The translations under genes and the position numbers were made by a program. A stretch of 64,000 bases of DNA from Roseibium album. Its GTDB lineage: Bacteria; Pseudomonadota; Alphaproteobacteria; Rhizobiales; Stappiaceae. The stretch lies in the NCBI RefSeq assembly GCF_001404515.1, contig NZ_CXWE01000004.1:310001-374000 (forward strand), read 5' to 3'. The notes under the pieces were generated by a model. That model had not been told where the DNA came from and ran no database searches. It saw only the letters and a program-made list of their open reading frames with translations. This document shows positions 43,253 through 54,141 of the stretch, one piece after another (position 1 is the stretch's first letter; every line of letters begins with the position of its first letter).

Positions 43253-43647
43253 GTTCCGGCTTGTTTGTTTTTCATTGGAACAACAATACCGGTCACATTG
43301 AATTCAAGGTTTGCGCGTTGTCACCGGTCTCGGCCAGGTGCCGTTTTACCGTCTTCGCGCTGCCTTCCCGAGATCTCGATCACAATGAACTGCTTTCAAT
43401 TCGCTTTTGACAAGAATTGTTTGTGAGCTGCAGGTCCGGACGGTGAGAGGCTCAAAGACAGAAACAATCCAAACCTGTCCAGGCCAAAAGTCTCGTTCCG
43501 TCGGAGGCGACACCTTTGATTGGATGAATGTTGCGGAAACTTGATCAGTTGGTCTTAGCGGTGTTTGTCTATCTGCTCCCGTATCTGTAGCATCATTGCA
43601 TGTCTGCGGCCCGGTCTGCAGGCCCCGTCCGTTTCACCTTTCCACCA
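43253..43647. other. Intergenic stretch without a supported gene
   Basis: No gene or clear structure was seen between the DUF1761 and MFS genes. Short frames here have no family resemblance. Confidence 0.4.
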
Positions 43648-44841
43648 ATGATTTCCAGTGACCAAATGTCGAGACCAGACCGTTCATTTGTACCCCTCGC
43701 TTTTGGTGGCTTGCTTTCGCTGGCTGCAGCAATGGGAATCGGGCGTTTTGTCTACACACCGATCCTTCCTTTTATGCAGGATGGACTGCAACTGCCAGCT
43801 GACGATGCCGGCCTGATTGCATCCGCCAATTTTCTCGGCTACCTCACAGGTGCTCTTGCGGGTGCGGCAAGATCATTGCCAGGCAATCCAAGACACTGGT
43901 TTCTGGGTGGCCTTCTGGTCAGCGCGTTGACAAGCCTTGCAATGGCCTTGACCACCGCGCTTGCCGCTTTTCTGGTCCTCCGCTTCGTCAGCGGCATTGC
44001 AAGTGCCTTTGTTCTCGTGTTTTCAACGACACTCATCCTGGAGCGATTGAACGCGGCGGGACGCGGGGACTTGTCCGCTCTTCACTTTGCCGGAGTTGGC
44101 TGCGGCATCGCGTTTTCCGCGATACTTGTTGCAGGTGTAGCCTCCTACTCCGCGGACTGGAGGCTGCTCTGGATTGCCAGCGGAATTGCAACGCTCCTTT
44201 TCTTTGCAGCAGCTGCACGTCTCGTCCCTGCCCCCACCGACAGAAGTTCATCCACCCAAATCGATACTCGCAAAGCGGAAACAAGGACAAACTTTCTGAC
44301 AAGCAGTCTGTTGCGGCTCATCGCCGCCTACGGCTTGTTCGGTTTCGGTTATGTGATCACCGCGACATTCGTTTCCGCTATTGCACGCTCGGAACCGGCC
44401 CTTCAGTCGAGCGAACCGTTTGTCTGGCTCACTGTCGGCCTCTTCGCCGCGCCTTCGATCCTGTTCTGGAACAAGGTTTCGGCAAGAACCGGAGGCCGAA
44501 AGGCCTTTGCGCTGGCATGTGTCCTGGAATCATGTGGCGTCGCCCTGACCGTTGTCAGCGCTGAACCGTTTCTGTTTCTCCTGGGATCCGCGCTGCTTGG
44601 CGGAACATTCATGGGAATAACAGCTCTCGGCCTCATTGAAGGTCGCAGACAGGCAAGCTCCGGTGGCCCGGCCGCCGAACGTCAGATGCTCGCAATATTG
44701 ACGGCTGCATTCGGCCTTGGTCAGGTCATCGGGCCATGGCTGGCCGGCAAACTTCATGCCGTGACAGGGTCATTCGAGGCCCCCTCGCTCGTCGCCGCGG
44801 CAGCGCTGCTGGTAGCCGCGGCCCTCGTTGTTCGCGAGTAG
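43648..44841 (+). CDS. YbfB/YjiJ family MFS transporter
   Basis: A 397-residue transporter with 12 helices. The N-terminal AAAMGIGRFVYTPILPFMQDG is the YbfB/YjiJ hallmark. Substrate unknown. I chose the ATG at 43648; in-frame ATGs exist at 43600 (longer) and 43666. It is convergent with the aminotransferase gene 11 bp away. Confidence 0.88.
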   Translation: MISSDQMSRPDRSFVPLAFGGLLSLAAAMGIGRFVYTPILPFMQDGLQLPADDAGLIASANFLGYLTGALAGAARSLPGNPRHWFLGGLLVSALTSLAMALTTALAAFLVLRFVSGIASAFVLVFSTTLILERLNAAGRGDLSALHFAGVGCGIAFSAILVAGVASYSADWRLLWIASGIATLLFFAAAARLVPAPTDRSSSTQIDTRKAETRTNFLTSSLLRLIAAYGLFGFGYVITATFVSAIARSEPALQSSEPFVWLTVGLFAAPSILFWNKVSARTGGRKAFALACVLESCGVALTVVSAEPFLFLLGSALLGGTFMGITALGLIEGRRQASSGGPAAERQMLAILTAAFGLGQVIGPWLAGKLHAVTGSFEAPSLVAAAALLVAAALVVRE

Positions 44842-44852
44842 CGCGGACGTTC

Positions 44853-45710
44853 TCAGGCGTGGGAAAAGTCCCAGTAGAGTTCGCGGGCCTTCGCTGCTAC
44901 TGGGCCAGGTTGCAGATCACGTTGCTCGATGCGTTTTACCGGAGTTACCTTGCTGTAGTTACCGGTCGAGAATATTTCGTCCGCGTCCAGAAACTCGTCA
45001 TAATGCATTGTGCGCTCGAACACCTCGTAGCCGGATGAGCGCAGCAGCTGAATGATGCGCTGCCGCGTGATGCCGTCCAGAAACGTACCGTTGGGCGCAG
45101 GAGTGTGAACCTTGCCGTCCTTGGCCAGAAAGACATTGGCGGACGTCAGTTCGGCAACGTTCCCCAACATGTCGCGCACGACCGCATTGTCGAAACCGCG
45201 CCCCTTGGCCTCCAGCATCGCCCTTGCATTGTTCGGATAAAGGCAACCTGCCTTGGCATTCACCGGCATGCATTCCATTGTCGGGCGGCGGAAGGGCGAC
45301 AAGGTAATGCTCATGGCCGCATCTTTCGGCGCCATCGGAGCATCGAAAAGGCAGAGGCAGAACCGGGTGCTTTCCGGGTCGCCGGTAATGACCCCGTGGC
45401 CATCGGCCTCGACCCAGTACATGGGCTTGACATAAATATGCTGATCGGTGCCGAACCTTGCGCAACCCTCTCGCGTCAGCTCGATCATTTCCCCGACCTT
45501 CATGGTGGGTTTCATCCCCAGCGCGACGGCAGAATCGTTCACACGCTGACAATGAAGATCGATGTCCGGCATAACTCCTTCAAAAAAACGTCCGCCGTCA
45601 AAAACACTCGAGCCAAGCCAGGACGCATGCGTACGTGGTCCCATGATCGGCGGATTGCCCTCGTGCCAGGTGCCATCGATCCAGGTCCACGTATCACTCA
45701 ATCCGCTCAT
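44853..45710 (-). CDS. Branched-chain amino acid aminotransferase (class IV PLP)
   Basis: A 285-residue fold-type IV aminotransferase. The catalytic Lys lies in VNAKAGCLYPNNARAM, with the preceding RPTMECMPVN and following NVAELTSANVFLAKDG and GITRQRIIQLL. It transfers amino groups between Leu/Ile/Val and 2-oxoglutarate, though D-amino-acid or aromatic specificity cannot be excluded since this short type is variable. The start at 45710 excludes an odd basic extension. Confidence 0.88.
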   Translation of the reverse strand: MSGLSDTWTWIDGTWHEGNPPIMGPRTHASWLGSSVFDGGRFFEGVMPDIDLHCQRVNDSAVALGMKPTMKVGEMIELTREGCARFGTDQHIYVKPMYWVEADGHGVITGDPESTRFCLCLFDAPMAPKDAAMSITLSPFRRPTMECMPVNAKAGCLYPNNARAMLEAKGRGFDNAVVRDMLGNVAELTSANVFLAKDGKVHTPAPNGTFLDGITRQRIIQLLRSSGYEVFERTMHYDEFLDADEIFSTGNYSKVTPVKRIEQRDLQPGPVAAKARELYWDFSHA

Positions 45711-46029
45711 TGCTTTTCCCTTTGCGTATTTGGATCGGCATTTCAGCCGAAGACACAACACCGGTGACCAGCCCAGGTCAACAGCTTACCCGATGGAATG
45801 AGAAAGTTGCCGCCTTTCTTTCGGTATCTGACGGTGACAGGGATAATTCTGTTCGACTTGTTTCAGAATTTGAAAAAATCTTGTCACCAAAAAAAATGCC
45901 TCATCGTGTTTGTTTGAAACGTTCCCGGGCGTCACACTTCAGCCGGCCTGCTCGACGCAAGGCGAAATGGAATTGACAGGAAATCAATTTTGTTCACTAT
46001 ATGTTCCTTTCATGAGTGAGGACCGAACG
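45711..46029. other. Intergenic region with a compound stem-loop
   Basis: Between divergent aminotransferase and VOC genes. GGTGACA (45833-45839) pairs with TGTCACC (45882-45888), and inside it AATTCTG (45845-45851) pairs with CAGAATT (45864-45870). No gene supported; the function of the structure is unknown. Confidence 0.4.
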
Positions 46030-46464
46030 ATGGAACAGCGCATTTCAATGACAACCCTTGCCGTACCCGACGTGGCTCAGGCTCGTCGTTTCTTCGAGGA
46101 AGGGCTTGGCTGGAAAGTCAATGCCGCACCGTCGCCCGATGTCGTCTTTTTCCAGGTAATTGGCGGCGTGTTCGCACTCTACAGCCGTGAAGCGCTGGAA
46201 AAGGAAATCGGGCGAGATGTCACGAAAGACACGACCGGAGCAATCACGCTCGCCTGGAATGCACGGTCCGAACAGGAAGTGGATGCCATCTTTCAAAAGG
46301 CCGTATCTGCGGGCGCAGACCCGGTCAAGCATCCGGAGAAGGCTTTCTGGGGCGGGTACTCGTCCTACGTTGGGGTTCCTGGCGGACACCTGCTTGAAAT
46401 CGCTCACAATCCCTTCTGGAAAATCGAAGCGGACGGCGCCGTTACCTTGCCTCCGGCACAATAG
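46030..46464 (+). CDS. VOC (glyoxalase/bleomycin-resistance) superfamily protein
   Basis: A 144-residue VOC protein with two beta-alpha-beta-beta-beta units (ISMTTLAVPDVAQARRFFEE; VGVPGGHLLEIAHNPFW). Typical metal-binding positions are only partly filled (E at LLEIA), so enzyme activity is uncertain. The ATG at 46030 follows GAGGA; an ATG at 46012 in frame is possible. It precedes a haloacid dehalogenase gene on the same strand. Confidence 0.87.
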   Translation: MEQRISMTTLAVPDVAQARRFFEEGLGWKVNAAPSPDVVFFQVIGGVFALYSREALEKEIGRDVTKDTTGAITLAWNARSEQEVDAIFQKAVSAGADPVKHPEKAFWGGYSSYVGVPGGHLLEIAHNPFWKIEADGAVTLPPAQ

Positions 46465-46566
46465 TCCGAAAGATACGACTTTTGTCGCACCCCTCGGCGC
46501 TTGACGTTTCGGTGGCTGCACGGTTTTCTTCCGCAGTCCCGAAACCCCGACGAAGGAATTCCCGTC

Positions 46567-47229
46567 ATGGCGCATGCCGCGTTCGTGTTTGATGCTTACG
46601 GCACCCTGTTTGATGTCCATGCTGCGGTTCGCAAGCATGCGGCAAAGCTGGGTCCCGATGCGCAGCGATTTTCTTCAATCTGGCGTGAAAAACAGCTTGA
46701 ATACTCTTGGGTTCGCGCCCTGATGGGTCAATACAAGGACTTCTGGGAACTAACCCAGCAGGGCCTGGATACGGCATTCGCCCTTGTCCCTTCCGCTGAC
46801 AAATCCCTGCGCGACGATCTCCTGAACGCCTATTGGGAACTTGATTGCTATCCCGAAGTGCCACAGGTCCTGACGGACCTGAAGGCAACAGGCGCAAAGA
46901 TCGCAATCCTCTCCAACGGTTCACCCGCAATGCTGGAAGCTGCCGCAAAGGCTGCCGGACTGACGGATTTGTTTGACGAGATCTTTTCAGTAGACGATCT
47001 CAGGACCTTCAAGACCGACCCGCAGGTCTATGAAATGGTCACCACTCAATTCCGAATTTATCCGGAAGAAGTTTCATTTCAGTCCTCGAACCGTTGGGAC
47101 ATTGCAGGAGCAACCGCGTTTGGCTTCCGTACCGTCTGGATGAACAGGATGGGTATGCCTGACGAATATGCGGACCTTGCACCGAAAGCCGTGCTTGCCG
47201 ACCTGACGGGCCTTGCCGCTCTGGGTTGA
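46567..47229 (+). CDS. Haloacid dehalogenase, type II (L-2-haloacid dehalogenase-like)
   Basis: A 220-residue HAD enzyme. Nucleophile D9 is in FVFDAYGTLFDV, followed by the type II signature WREKQLEYSWVRALMG (Arg binds the substrate carboxylate), ILSNGSP, FKTDPQVYE (Lys) and FQSSNRWDIAGATAFGF. These match L-2-haloacid dehalogenases, which release halide from short 2-haloacids. The ATG at 46567 removes a 22-residue extension with no family match. Confidence 0.92.
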   Translation: MAHAAFVFDAYGTLFDVHAAVRKHAAKLGPDAQRFSSIWREKQLEYSWVRALMGQYKDFWELTQQGLDTAFALVPSADKSLRDDLLNAYWELDCYPEVPQVLTDLKATGAKIAILSNGSPAMLEAAAKAAGLTDLFDEIFSVDDLRTFKTDPQVYEMVTTQFRIYPEEVSFQSSNRWDIAGATAFGFRTVWMNRMGMPDEYADLAPKAVLADLTGLAALG

Positions 47230-47588
47230 CGGTTTTTTCTTTCGGTCTCGATAATCCTGACGATCCGGGGCTCTGGTGTGGTGTTCCCGACCTTGCCAAC
47301 GCGCATCCAGACTTCGAGGCACCGTGCCTGGGAAAGGCACTATTCTTTCTGAGCGGTCGGGTGAAGCCGATGTATCGATGACCATTTTTTAACGTCCACC
47401 CTGCCCTTCCCGGCATTGCACGTCGCCGGACTTGCGCGCAGCAAGCTGTGCCACGACCTGATCAACCGGATACCAATCCTGGTGTACGGCTAACAGCCGG
47501 GTCGCAGTGTCTTGAAAGGAAAAACGGCTGCCTTTCCCTGTCCGGAAGTGCAGCCGAGGCAATGTCGTTCCATTCCAATCCGGAATAG
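47230..47588. other. Intergenic stretch without a supported gene
   Basis: The region between two convergent genes holds no supported gene and no clear terminator hairpin. Confidence 0.4.
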
Positions 47589-48329
47589 CTAGAATGCCCT
47601 TGAAACGCCGATCATGAAGCGTTGGTTGCCCGACGCTCTTTCAACACTTGTGCCGCCGTAGTTCGCCTTGTCGTCGATGATACCCGTCAGCGTGTAATCG
47701 GCACGCAGACGCCAGTTGTCCCTGAAGGCAACCTCCAACCCACCCCCGATGACCGGTCCGACCGAGACGGAAGTCCGTTCCTTGCCGTTCGCCTTGAGGC
47801 TGTGTTCGGTGGCAGCCAGACCGGCGCTCAGATATGGCATGAAGTTGCCGAGCGGAATACCCGCCCTGGCCTTGGCGCTTGCAGTCCATTTCGCACCGGT
47901 TTCAACGGTTCCCAGTGTTGGATGGGTTCCCTTTTCCCGCCCGCCGAGATAGGTGGCACCGCCTTCGACGCCCAGTACGATGCGGGAGACTTGCCAGTTG
48001 TAGCCGCCGAACAGGCCAAATGCTGCATCGACCCGCGAAAGATCCTTGGATTTTCCGCCAGCCGTGACGTCGGTAACCGTTTGGGAAGCCCCGGTCTCGA
48101 AACCCAGATAGGGGCCTGTCCAGATCGAGCTTGGCGCTGCTGGCGGTTCGAACCCAGGTTCCTGGTAGTCCCCCAGGTCGGCAGCCTGCGCCCCGGAAAC
48201 CAACACGGCCAAAACAGCGCAGAGTATTGCCGGTTCAAGGAGCCAATGGCACCGCAACCTCCTCAAGACCTTGGCGCGCCCGGATCGGGGAGAAGAGAAA
48301 ATATCATAATTAGCAAAAGAACTTACCAT
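47589..48329 (-). CDS. Outer membrane beta-barrel protein (Omp25/31-like)
   Basis: A 246-residue protein. A long signal region ends VSGAQAAD, followed by a Pro-rich linker and an eight-stranded barrel-type sequence (SIWTGPYLGFETGA, FGLFGGYNWQ, YLSAGLAATEHSL, LRADYTLTGI) ending in Phe (FMIGVSRAF), the usual C-terminus for BAM-dependent insertion. It resembles the Omp25/Omp31/Ropb group of alphaproteobacteria. Start at the ATG 48329; a GTG at 48341 is possible. Confidence 0.85.
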   Translation of the reverse strand: MVSSFANYDIFSSPRSGRAKVLRRLRCHWLLEPAILCAVLAVLVSGAQAADLGDYQEPGFEPPAAPSSIWTGPYLGFETGASQTVTDVTAGGKSKDLSRVDAAFGLFGGYNWQVSRIVLGVEGGATYLGGREKGTHPTLGTVETGAKWTASAKARAGIPLGNFMPYLSAGLAATEHSLKANGKERTSVSVGPVIGGGLEVAFRDNWRLRADYTLTGIIDDKANYGGTSVERASGNQRFMIGVSRAF

Positions 48330-48509
48330 TGTTGATCTCACTTGAGTTTTTGAACTTTCGCTCGAGTTACAACATTCATTTATTATTGTAAAACGATAAT
48401 TTTAAAAATGTCTGCATTAATTTTTTTGTCAATAGCAATATCAAAATATTTGCATTTCAGTGACTGGCGCTATAGACACGTCGTGCTGGAATACCAATCG
48501 GAGCGATCA

Positions 48510-49091
48510 ATGAGCGACCTTGAATGGGCAGAGCGTGAAAAGCGACTGACGAGAATCCGAAGATTGTCGGCATTCATGAAATGGACCGTAACGGTGATCC
48601 TTGCCTTCATGGTGCTGTTCGGCGGGCTCGTTCTCGTCGAAATCATCGTGCCGTTTGATCTTCTGATTTCCCCGGAAGAGACGATCGACGTTGCGGATAT
48701 TGAGCGGCCGATTGATGAAATTCCGCATATTCAGCGGATCGGTGTCGCAGTGCTGTTCTGCATCGCGCTCTCGCTGCTTGCATTGTCAATCTGGAACATC
48801 AGGCAGGTCTTCAAGCGTTTCCAGATGATGGAATTCTTTTCGCCGAAAACGCTGGCCAATGTCATATCGATTGGCGTCTGGCTGATCGTGTTCGCAGCTT
48901 TCGATCTGATCAGCGATCCGATTGGTTCGGTAATTGTGACCTATGATTTGCCGCCTGGCGAACGTTCGGTGGAAGTCACTCTGGATGGCGCAGAAATCTT
49001 CTGTTTCATTTTTGGAGCGCTCATGCTCCTGTTTGGCTGGATACTGCGTGAAGCGGCGCTTATTGCGGATGAAAACCGCCAATTTGTCTGA
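48510..49091 (+). CDS. DUF2975-like membrane protein, copy 1
   Basis: A 193-residue protein with four helices. The FQMMEFFSPKTLANVISIGVW segment matches DUF2975 proteins. It is a close paralogue of the next gene, which has exactly the same length and shares FGALMLLFGWI and AALIADENRQ. GGAG precedes the ATG at 48510. Function unknown; DUF2975 genes typically travel with a small HTH regulator, present here two genes on. Confidence 0.82.
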   Translation: MSDLEWAEREKRLTRIRRLSAFMKWTVTVILAFMVLFGGLVLVEIIVPFDLLISPEETIDVADIERPIDEIPHIQRIGVAVLFCIALSLLALSIWNIRQVFKRFQMMEFFSPKTLANVISIGVWLIVFAAFDLISDPIGSVIVTYDLPPGERSVEVTLDGAEIFCFIFGALMLLFGWILREAALIADENRQFV

Positions 49092-49113
49092 TGCGATGCA
49101 GGAGAACCATCAG

Positions 49114-49695
49114 ATGATCCACCATGTGACATCAACCAGATCCAGGCGCCTTCAGCGCATTCAGCTTGGTGCCCGGCTCATGAAATGGGCCGTTTCAGCC
49201 TGTGTTCCGGTATTGATTATCCTCACGGCACTGCTTGTGCTTTCCGTGCTGTTTCCCCAGGTGGCCGCGCTCACCGGCGAACAAACAATATCGATCGGAG
49301 ACTCGGAACGCGCCTTTGCTGACCTTTCTCTCGTCCAGCGCAGTGCCCTGACGATTTTGGCCCTGTGCATGTTCACCTTGTCGTTCGGTGCACTTTGGAC
49401 CCTGCGTAGTCTTTGTTTGCAGTTTCAGGCCTTGGAGTTCTTCTCAGCAAGGTCGCTCAAAACTGTGGTTTCGCTTGGAACATGGCTGATATGTTGCGCA
49501 CTATTCGAATTTGCCAGTGATCCGCTCGCTTCGCTTATTGTCACCCTGGACTATCCGGCAGGCGAAAGGATTATTGACGTAACTGTTGATGGCGGTGAAA
49601 TATTTAGCATGAGTCTCGGGGCTCTCCTGCTCCTGTTCGGATGGATCATGAGCGAAGCCGCTCTGCTTGCAGAAGAAAACAGACAAATAATATAG
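49114..49695 (+). CDS. DUF2975-like membrane protein, copy 2
   Basis: A 193-residue paralogue of the upstream gene with four helices, LQFQALEFFSARSLKTVVSLGTW and the shared ending LLLFGWIMSEAALLAEENRQII. AGGAG eight nt before the ATG at 49114 sets the start. It begins 22 bp after copy 1 and precedes the HTH gene by 23 bp; the three form an operon. The pair may act as a heteromer. Confidence 0.82.
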   Translation: MIHHVTSTRSRRLQRIQLGARLMKWAVSACVPVLIILTALLVLSVLFPQVAALTGEQTISIGDSERAFADLSLVQRSALTILALCMFTLSFGALWTLRSLCLQFQALEFFSARSLKTVVSLGTWLICCALFEFASDPLASLIVTLDYPAGERIIDVTVDGGEIFSMSLGALLLLFGWIMSEAALLAEENRQII

Positions 49696-49718
49696 CAACG
49701 GTGCACCGGGAACCCATC

Positions 49719-49931
49719 ATGCCCATCATTATCGAATTGGATGTCATGCTCGCCCGCCGGAAAATGCGGTCCAAGGAACTCGCGGAACGCATCGGTATCA
49801 CAGAGCAGAATGTCTCCCTTTTGAAATCCGGCAAGGTCAAGGGTGTCCGGTTCGACACGCTCGAAAAGATTTGCGAAGTGCTGGACTGCCAGCCGGGCGA
49901 TATCCTGATCTATGAGAAACCGGAAACCTGA
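49719..49931 (+). CDS. Small HTH (Cro/CI, YozG-like) regulator
   Basis: A 70-residue single-domain HTH protein (IIIELDVMLARRKMRSKELA, GITEQNVSLLKSGKVKGVRF, TLEKICEVLDCQPGDILIYE). This is the form that accompanies DUF2975 genes in many bacteria. It probably regulates its own operon. The ATG at 49719 excludes 26 residues overlapping the upstream gene. Confidence 0.9.
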   Translation: MPIIIELDVMLARRKMRSKELAERIGITEQNVSLLKSGKVKGVRFDTLEKICEVLDCQPGDILIYEKPET

Positions 49932-49984
49932 AGACAGCCCAAGGACGCATCACTGTTTCAAAATGCGAATTTCATCAGGCCGAA

Positions 49985-52150
49985 TTACTCTGCCGCCTCC
50001 GCCGGCCCATATCCCAACTGCGCGTTCAACTTGCCGATCAGACCGACGGCTGCCTCGGCGATGACCGTTCCCGGCGGAAAGATCGCCGAAGCACCTGACC
50101 GGTAGAGCTCGTCGTAGTCCTGCGGTGGAACGACGCCGCCGACGACAATCATGATGTCCTCCCGTCCCTCGTCAGCAAGTGCTTTCTTCAGCGCCGGAAC
50201 AAGGGTCAGGTGCCCTGCGGCCAATGAGGAAACGCCGACCACGTGAACATCGTTTTCGACCGCCTGACGGGCAGCCTCTTCCGGTGTCTGGAACAGTGGG
50301 CCGATATCGACGTCGAAGCCGAGATCGGCAAAGGCTGACGCGATCACCTTCTGGCCCCGGTCATGACCGTCCTGACCCATCTTGGCAACAAGAATTCGCG
50401 GTCGACGGCCGTCGTTGTCTTCAAACCCCTCGACCAGCTTCTGAACCTTCTCCATTGTGCCGGACATGGCTCCCGCCTCTCGTTTGTAAACCCCGGCAAT
50501 CGACTTGATTTCTGCCTTGTGCCGGTCGAATACCTTTTCCATGGCAAGCGAGATCTCGCCGACAGTCGCCATGGCGCGCGCCGCCTTGACCGACAGGTCC
50601 AGGAGATTCCCGTCTCCAGTCTGGGCGCAATTTGTCAGGGCGTCCAGCGCGGCCTGTGTTTCGCTCTCGTTTCGCTCTTGCCTCAAACGGTTCAGCTTGT
50701 CGATCTGCGCGGCACGTACCTGGGCGTTGTCGACCTTCAGGACGTCGATCGCCTCTTCGCTCTCCGGCTTGTATTTGTTGACACCGACAACAGTCTGGTT
50801 GCCGCTGTCAATTCGCGCCTGGGTCTTGGCAGCCGCCTCCTCGATCCTGAGTTTGGGAATGCCTTTCTCTATGGCCTTGGCCATACCGCCGAGTTCCTCG
50901 ACTTCGCGGATATGGGACATGGCCTTTTCAGCCAGGTCCGACGTCAGTTTTTCGACGTAGTATGACCCGCCCCACGGATCGATGACCTGGGTAGTGCCGC
51001 TTTCCTGTTGCAGGAACAGCTGGGTATTGCGGGCAATCCGGGCGGAAAAGTCGGTCGGCAGGGCCAGCGCCTCATCGAGTGCGTTGGTATGCAGGGATTG
51101 CGTGTGCCCCTGGGTCGCTGCCATCGCCTCGATGCAGGTCCTGATGACATTGTTGAAAACGTCCTGCGCGGTCAACGACCAGCCGGAGGTCTGGGAATGG
51201 GTTCGAAGGGACAGGGACTTGGGATTCTTCGGCTGGAAGTTCTCCTGCATGAGCGTAGCCCAGATCAGCCGTGCCGCGCGCAGCTTGGCTACTTCCATGA
51301 AGAAATTCATGCCGATTGCCCAGAAGAACGACAGGCGCGGTGCGAACTGGTCGATATCCATACCGGCCGCGACCCCGGCACGGGCATACTCGATGCCGTC
51401 GGCGATGGTGTAGGCGAGCTCCAGATCGGCAGTCGCGCCAGCTTCCTGCATGTGATAGCCGGAAATCGAGATGGAATTGAACCGCGGCATGTTCTGCGAC
51501 GTGAACTTGAAGATGTCGGAAATGATCCGCATCGAGTGCTGCGGCGGGTAGATATAGGTGTTGCGGACCATGAACTCCTTCAGAATGTCGTTCTGGATCG
51601 TTCCGGACAGGTCCTTTTGCGCGACACCCTGTTCTTCCGCAGCCACGATATAAAGCGCCAGAACAGGCAGAACCGCGCCATTCATGGTCATCGACACGCT
51701 CATCTTGTCCAGCGGAATACCGGAAAAGAGCGTGCGCATGTCGTAGATTGAATCGATTGCCACTCCGGCCATGCCGACATCGCCGGCAACACGCGGGTGA
51801 TCACTGTCGTAACCACGGTGCGTGGCCAGGTCGAAGGCAACAGAGAGGCCCTTTTGTCCCGCCGCGAGATTGCGCCGGTAGAAGGCGTTGGAATCCTCGG
51901 CCGTCGAGAACCCCGCATACTGACGGACGGTCCATGGCTGCTGGACATACATGGTCGGATAGGGTCCGCGCAGGAACGGCGGCAATCCGGGCCAGGTATC
52001 GAGATGGGTGAGCCCGTCCAGATCCCCGGCGCGGTAGACCGGAGGTACCTGGATATCTTCGGGTGTCAGCCAACTGTCTTTCGACTGTGCGTCGGCTTCC
52101 CCCAGGACATTCTGGAACGGCTTTTCCGAGTAGTTCGGGATCCTGCTCAT
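49985..52150 (-). CDS. mutB: Methylmalonyl-CoA mutase large subunit
   Basis: A 721-residue adenosylcobalamin-dependent enzyme converting (R)-methylmalonyl-CoA to succinyl-CoA. The TIM barrel carries the substrate-binding [20 protein letters not shown]; the C-terminal B12 domain has the base-off motif DxHxxG in [20 protein letters not shown]. Its ATG overlaps the mutA stop (ATGA at 52147-52150). The pair completes propionate and branched-chain amino acid breakdown; MeaB is encoded 9 kb away. The B12 need links it to the importer at 18.7-22.5 kb. Confidence 0.96.
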   Translation of the reverse strand: MSRIPNYSEKPFQNVLGEADAQSKDSWLTPEDIQVPPVYRAGDLDGLTHLDTWPGLPPFLRGPYPTMYVQQPWTVRQYAGFSTAEDSNAFYRRNLAAGQKGLSVAFDLATHRGYDSDHPRVAGDVGMAGVAIDSIYDMRTLFSGIPLDKMSVSMTMNGAVLPVLALYIVAAEEQGVAQKDLSGTIQNDILKEFMVRNTYIYPPQHSMRIISDIFKFTSQNMPRFNSISISGYHMQEAGATADLELAYTIADGIEYARAGVAAGMDIDQFAPRLSFFWAIGMNFFMEVAKLRAARLIWATLMQENFQPKNPKSLSLRTHSQTSGWSLTAQDVFNNVIRTCIEAMAATQGHTQSLHTNALDEALALPTDFSARIARNTQLFLQQESGTTQVIDPWGGSYYVEKLTSDLAEKAMSHIREVEELGGMAKAIEKGIPKLRIEEAAAKTQARIDSGNQTVVGVNKYKPESEEAIDVLKVDNAQVRAAQIDKLNRLRQERNESETQAALDALTNCAQTGDGNLLDLSVKAARAMATVGEISLAMEKVFDRHKAEIKSIAGVYKREAGAMSGTMEKVQKLVEGFEDNDGRRPRILVAKMGQDGHDRGQKVIASAFADLGFDVDIGPLFQTPEEAARQAVENDVHVVGVSSLAAGHLTLVPALKKALADEGREDIMIVVGGVVPPQDYDELYRSGASAIFPPGTVIAEAAVGLIGKLNAQLGYGPAEAAE

Positions 52151-54141
52151 GATCGAACCTCCAGATCTGAGTTTTCGACGCCAGCAGCCCCGGCCAGCCG
52201 GGCGTGTGCGTCCTTCAGCAGCTCAAGAAGGTCGCAACCTGCAAATAGAAATGCATCAACTCCGGCATTCTTCAGTTCAGATTCGCGTTCCCCTGGACGA
52301 CCGGCCAGATAAACATGATTTGCACCGGCGCCCTTAAGGGCCATCGCTGCCGGCCCCGCTTCGGTTTCGTAAATACCGTCAGATGAGACAAGGCAGGCCA
52401 GGGAAGCGCCGCTGTCCTTGAATGCGGCGATCATGTCATCTTGAGACGCGTATTCTGCCGGTGCGACCGTTGATATTCCACCGGCAGCAAAAGCATTTGC
52501 CGTCCATGTCGCCCTGGCGGTGAATTGCGCAAGCGCACCGAGGCTTGCCAGGAAAACGACAGGTGCTTTGGAGGTCTTGTCTTCAAATCGGTCTGCTACC
52601 AGCCGGAGTTGCTCGAACGGCTCGGCCAGACGCACTTCGCCGGGCCCTGACGTTTCAAGGTCGGACTGATCCAGCAAACCGGGCAAGGACAGGCCCGCCA
52701 GGGCTGCCGCTTTAAGAGCAAGCGTTCGCGCACCGGTGCCGGCCTCCGGCAGTTCGGACAAGGACGCAACATTCTTTTCGCAGTGGTGGACAGAAACATC
52801 TTCAAGAACAGGCACGGGAGCTTCGGAAAGGCTGGGAAATTCGCTCACACCGGTGATGGGACGTTTTCTGCGCGCAACGTTTCTGCTCAATACGGATTTT
52901 GATGAAGCTATTCGCTTCTGCACAAGTCCTTGATGCAACGCCTCGGCAAGTCCACCGCTTGCTTCGATTTCCTGAAAGAACCCCCAAGCTGCCGCACACA
53001 GTTTTTCCGTCCTGTCCTCGATCGCGCCTGAGCCTGCTGCCGGGTCGATGACTTTCGCAAGATTGCTTTCTTCCAGAAGAATTGCCTGTGTGTTCCGGGC
53101 AAGCCGCCGTGCGAGACCGTCCGGCAGACCAACAGCCAGCGTGTGCGGCAACACGCAAACACTGTCAGCGCCACCTATTCCGGCGGCAAAGGTGGCTACG
53201 GTGTTTCTGAGAAGGTTCACCCAGGGATCGCGTGCCGTGAGCATTCTATAGGAACTCGACATGTGCAGCTGCACAGCCGTTTGCGGTAGCCCTGCCCCGT
53301 CCAGAACACACGACCAGAGCGCCCGGATGGCGCGTGCCTTCGCAATTGTCCCGAACTGATCCGCATCTGCGACCAGCGTCAGGGACATTTGATCCGACCA
53401 ACGCTCCGGCGGGACCGTTGTCTGCTCCAGCAACCTCAGCTGCGCAGTTGCCGAAGCCAGAACGAGGCCGAGCTCCTGCGCCGGAGTTGCTCCTGCATTG
53501 TGCCAGGCCTGACCGTCTGAATTCAGCGACCGAAGGCGGCTCTCGAGTTTGGAAGCCGCGTTGGCGAGGTCAGCCGTCTGCAGCAACGCGGCATCGGCGT
53601 CAAAGGAAGCCGACAGATCACGAGCACCCGATGTGAACGGGTCGAATGCCGACGAAATCTCCACGGATGCCGGATCGGTGCCGGTTTTTTCGATGTAAGC
53701 GGACAAGAGGGCAATTGCGTCACAACTCCCCTGCCCGGCGTTGACCCTGGTTCGGATCAGGTCAAGCTGCACACCTCCGAGCAGCTTGTCCAGATCCTTC
53801 AAATCTGATGCCCGGATACCACCACCGGCATTTGCACGAGCCAAAACCAGCTCGATGCCGTCCGCCCCTCCTTCAAGGTCTTCCAGGATCTGTTTGTTGG
53901 CCTTGTCAGGATCCGGAAGATCCACGCGTTGAGTGACCGTCCAGTTTCCTGCACCGGACCGCAGATCGCGCACAGGCGTATCACTGCGGCGCGCGTAAAG
54001 TGGCGCAATTTCGAGATCATCGTCGGTTGAAGCAAAAAGCTTCTGTCTCGGCATGCCCTTCAAGGCCTTGTCCACGGACGCCCACCACGTCTCTTCGTCG
54101 ACAGAGTAGAAGCTATCCGGTCCGGTAAAACTCAGCGTCAT
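52147..54141 (-). CDS. mutA: Methylmalonyl-CoA mutase small subunit
   Basis: A 664-residue protein homologous to MutB over its length but lacking the DxHxxG B12 motif, as expected for the non-catalytic small subunit. [24 protein letters not shown] and [26 protein letters not shown] are conserved. It is first in the mutAB operon. Two short dyads lie in the 500-bp upstream gap. Confidence 0.94.
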   Translation of the reverse strand: MTLSFTGPDSFYSVDEETWWASVDKALKGMPRQKLFASTDDDLEIAPLYARRSDTPVRDLRSGAGNWTVTQRVDLPDPDKANKQILEDLEGGADGIELVLARANAGGGIRASDLKDLDKLLGGVQLDLIRTRVNAGQGSCDAIALLSAYIEKTGTDPASVEISSAFDPFTSGARDLSASFDADAALLQTADLANAASKLESRLRSLNSDGQAWHNAGATPAQELGLVLASATAQLRLLEQTTVPPERWSDQMSLTLVADADQFGTIAKARAIRALWSCVLDGAGLPQTAVQLHMSSSYRMLTARDPWVNLLRNTVATFAAGIGGADSVCVLPHTLAVGLPDGLARRLARNTQAILLEESNLAKVIDPAAGSGAIEDRTEKLCAAAWGFFQEIEASGGLAEALHQGLVQKRIASSKSVLSRNVARRKRPITGVSEFPSLSEAPVPVLEDVSVHHCEKNVASLSELPEAGTGARTLALKAAALAGLSLPGLLDQSDLETSGPGEVRLAEPFEQLRLVADRFEDKTSKAPVVFLASLGALAQFTARATWTANAFAAGGISTVAPAEYASQDDMIAAFKDSGASLACLVSSDGIYETEAGPAAMALKGAGANHVYLAGRPGERESELKNAGVDAFLFAGCDLLELLKDAHARLAGAAGVENSDLEVRS

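Noticed and set aside
48131-48170. GGTTCGAACCC sequence resembling a tRNA T-arm
   Set aside because: It lies inside the outer-membrane protein gene (Pro-rich linker) and no acceptor or anticodon arms surround it.
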